From: JAEUIZ01 sp046155605
Lineage (GTDB): Bacteria > Planctomycetota > Phycisphaerae > Phycisphaerales > UBA1924
Direction of reading: 5' to 3'
Length of the DNA stretch: 7,195 nucleotides
NCBI GenBank assembly: GCA_046155605.1
Contig: JBJXFQ010000117.1
Location: 1-7,195, forward strand
Shown here: positions 6,295 to 7,195 of the stretch, piece by piece
Layout: each line of letters starts with the position of its first letter
How positions within the stretch are numbered: the stretch's first letter is position 1
Translations under genes and position numbers: made by a program
Notes under the pieces: generated by a model
Seen by the model: the letters and a program-made list of their open reading frames with translations, nothing else
Told to the model about the DNA's origin: nothing
Database searches by the model: none

Positions 6295-6302
6295 CCGGCC
6301 TA

Positions 6303-7166
6303 TCAGAGAATGCGAAGATCGTGAATCACTCCCATCGACACCATTCGCACATAGAAATCCGTGAACCCCACCCAGAAGAGGCTCAGCCACGCCCAGAGCA
6401 TGTGGCGGCGGTTGAGGCACGAGACGCAGTCGTACGCCTTCCGCTGCCCGCCGAGCGTCGAGAGTGAGTCGCGCCGCCCGCCGATGAGATGCCGGAAGAC
6501 GTGGCAGCCGAAGGTGTAGCAACCGAGCAGGATGGGATTGACGGTGAGGACGAGGGACCCGACGCCGATACCGAAGTGCCCGTGTCCACCGGCGTCGTGG
6601 AACCAATAGGAGATGATCGCGTCGTAACTGAGCAGGCCGATAAAGAGCACGGCGACGTAGAAGAAGTAGCGATGCACGTTCTGGAAGATGAGGGGCAGTT
6701 TCTGCTCGCCGCGATAGGACTTGCCGCGGAGTCCGGGCTCGCCGATGCCGCAGTTCACGGGATCGGCCCAGAAAGCCTTGTAGTACGCGCCGCGGTAGTA
6801 GTAGCAGGTGAATCGGAATCCGCCGGGTGCCCAGAGAATCATGAACGCGGGCGTCAGCGGGAGGAAGAGCAGCGTCTTGGGCAGCCACGAGGGCCACGGC
6901 CCGAGCCACGCGTGCCCGGAGACGATCGGCAGGCTCGTCAGCGGATCGATCTTCCACGAGTCGAAGATCACCGGCGAGTACATCGGCGAGATGTACTCCG
7001 TGCCCGGCACGAAGTAGTGCTGGCCCTGCAAGGCCGCCCACGTCGAATAGACGATGAACGCCGAGAAGCCGAGGAACGTCAGCAGCGGTGCCAGCCACCA
7101 GCGATCGCGGCGATTGGTCTCGCCGAGCTTCCTGAGCTGGGGCAGCGGCACGTTGATCTGGGCCAT
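6303..7166 (-). CDS. sdhC: Succinate dehydrogenase membrane anchor subunit, five-helix Sdh1-like type
   Basis: This subunit anchors SdhAB and carries the quinone site. The protein has 287 residues with five likely membrane helices: about 24-46, 97-115, 165-188, 199-222 and 256-279. Between helices 1 and 2 is a loop with SPMYSPVIFDSW; between 2 and 3 a cytoplasmic segment with CYYYRGAYYKAFW (121-133), C139 and QNVHRYFFY (162-170). After helix 4 comes CYTFGCHVFRH (216-226) and before helix 5 DCVSCLNRRHMLWAW (246-260). These motifs match, from memory, the single anchor of actinobacterial Sdh1, not the small SdhC/SdhD pair. There is no sdhD in the window and one is not needed for this type. Cys (121, 139, 216, 221, 247, 250) and His (165, 222, 226, 255) cluster near membrane boundaries. 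The start at 7166 gives MAQINVPLPQLRKLGETNRR; only a weak GAG Shine-Dalgarno is visible, so the start is less certain. It is probably the first gene of sdhCAB; the promoter lies beyond the window. Confidence 0.88.
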   Translation of the reverse strand: MAQINVPLPQLRKLGETNRRDRWWLAPLLTFLGFSAFIVYSTWAALQGQHYFVPGTEYISPMYSPVIFDSWKIDPLTSLPIVSGHAWLGPWPSWLPKTLLFLPLTPAFMILWAPGGFRFTCYYYRGAYYKAFWADPVNCGIGEPGLRGKSYRGEQKLPLIFQNVHRYFFYVAVLFIGLLSYDAIISYWFHDAGGHGHFGIGVGSLVLTVNPILLGCYTFGCHVFRHLIGGRRDSLSTLGGQRKAYDCVSCLNRRHMLWAWLSLFWVGFTDFYVRMVSMGVIHDLRIL

Positions 7167-7195
7167 GCGAGGCTCGCTCCCGCCCCCGATAACCC

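Noticed and set aside
6425..6429. Possible c-type heme site in SdhC around C247-V-S-C250
   Set aside because: The motif is CxxCL, not CxxCH, and lies in a segment expected on the cytoplasmic side.

Overview
The window looks like a high-GC chromosomal segment of a planctomycete, most likely class Phycisphaerae. Three things point there: a secreted protein with paired C-terminal 'NCDGS...LNVNDFVCF' dockerin-like repeats, a large pseudopilin with GFTLIELLVVIAIIALL and an H-x(n)-DG motif, and a dispersed 'CCACAGAG...CTCTGTGG' inverted repeat common in these genomes. This is recognition from the sequence alone; no search was run.

All complete genes lie on the minus strand. In transcription order from the right edge: sdhC (7166-6303), a 151-bp gap holding the inverted repeat, sdhA (6151-4325), sdhB (4316-3528, 8 bp after sdhA), a secreted beta-propeller phytase (3422-2376), a prepilin-type protein (2251-1244), and a secreted lamin-tail-like, dockerin-terminated protein (1157-174). 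The only plus-strand gene is the last 38 codons of an IS5-like transposase at the left edge (1-117). Potential hairpins lie between its stop and the dockerin gene's stop. No gap between genes reaches 300 bp. Apart from the inverted repeats described, the gaps show nothing I can name, and I found no convincing sigma-70 promoter.

The right half encodes a complete succinate dehydrogenase / fumarate reductase (complex II) with one five-helix anchor, a flavoprotein and a three-cluster iron-sulfur subunit. Gene order and protein sequences resemble the actinobacterial Sdh1 type (as in mycobacteria) more than the classical four-subunit SdhCDAB. The left half encodes exported proteins: a phytate-degrading enzyme, a pseudopilin and a calcium-motif, dockerin-bearing protein. 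The last three genes are separated by 86-124 bp and each has its own Shine-Dalgarno, so they need not form one operon with sdh.

I see no new defence, toxin or biosynthetic system. The points most worth a second look are the Cys/His-rich SdhC anchor, the repeat inside the sdh operon, and the duplicated dockerin-like module beside an IS end.
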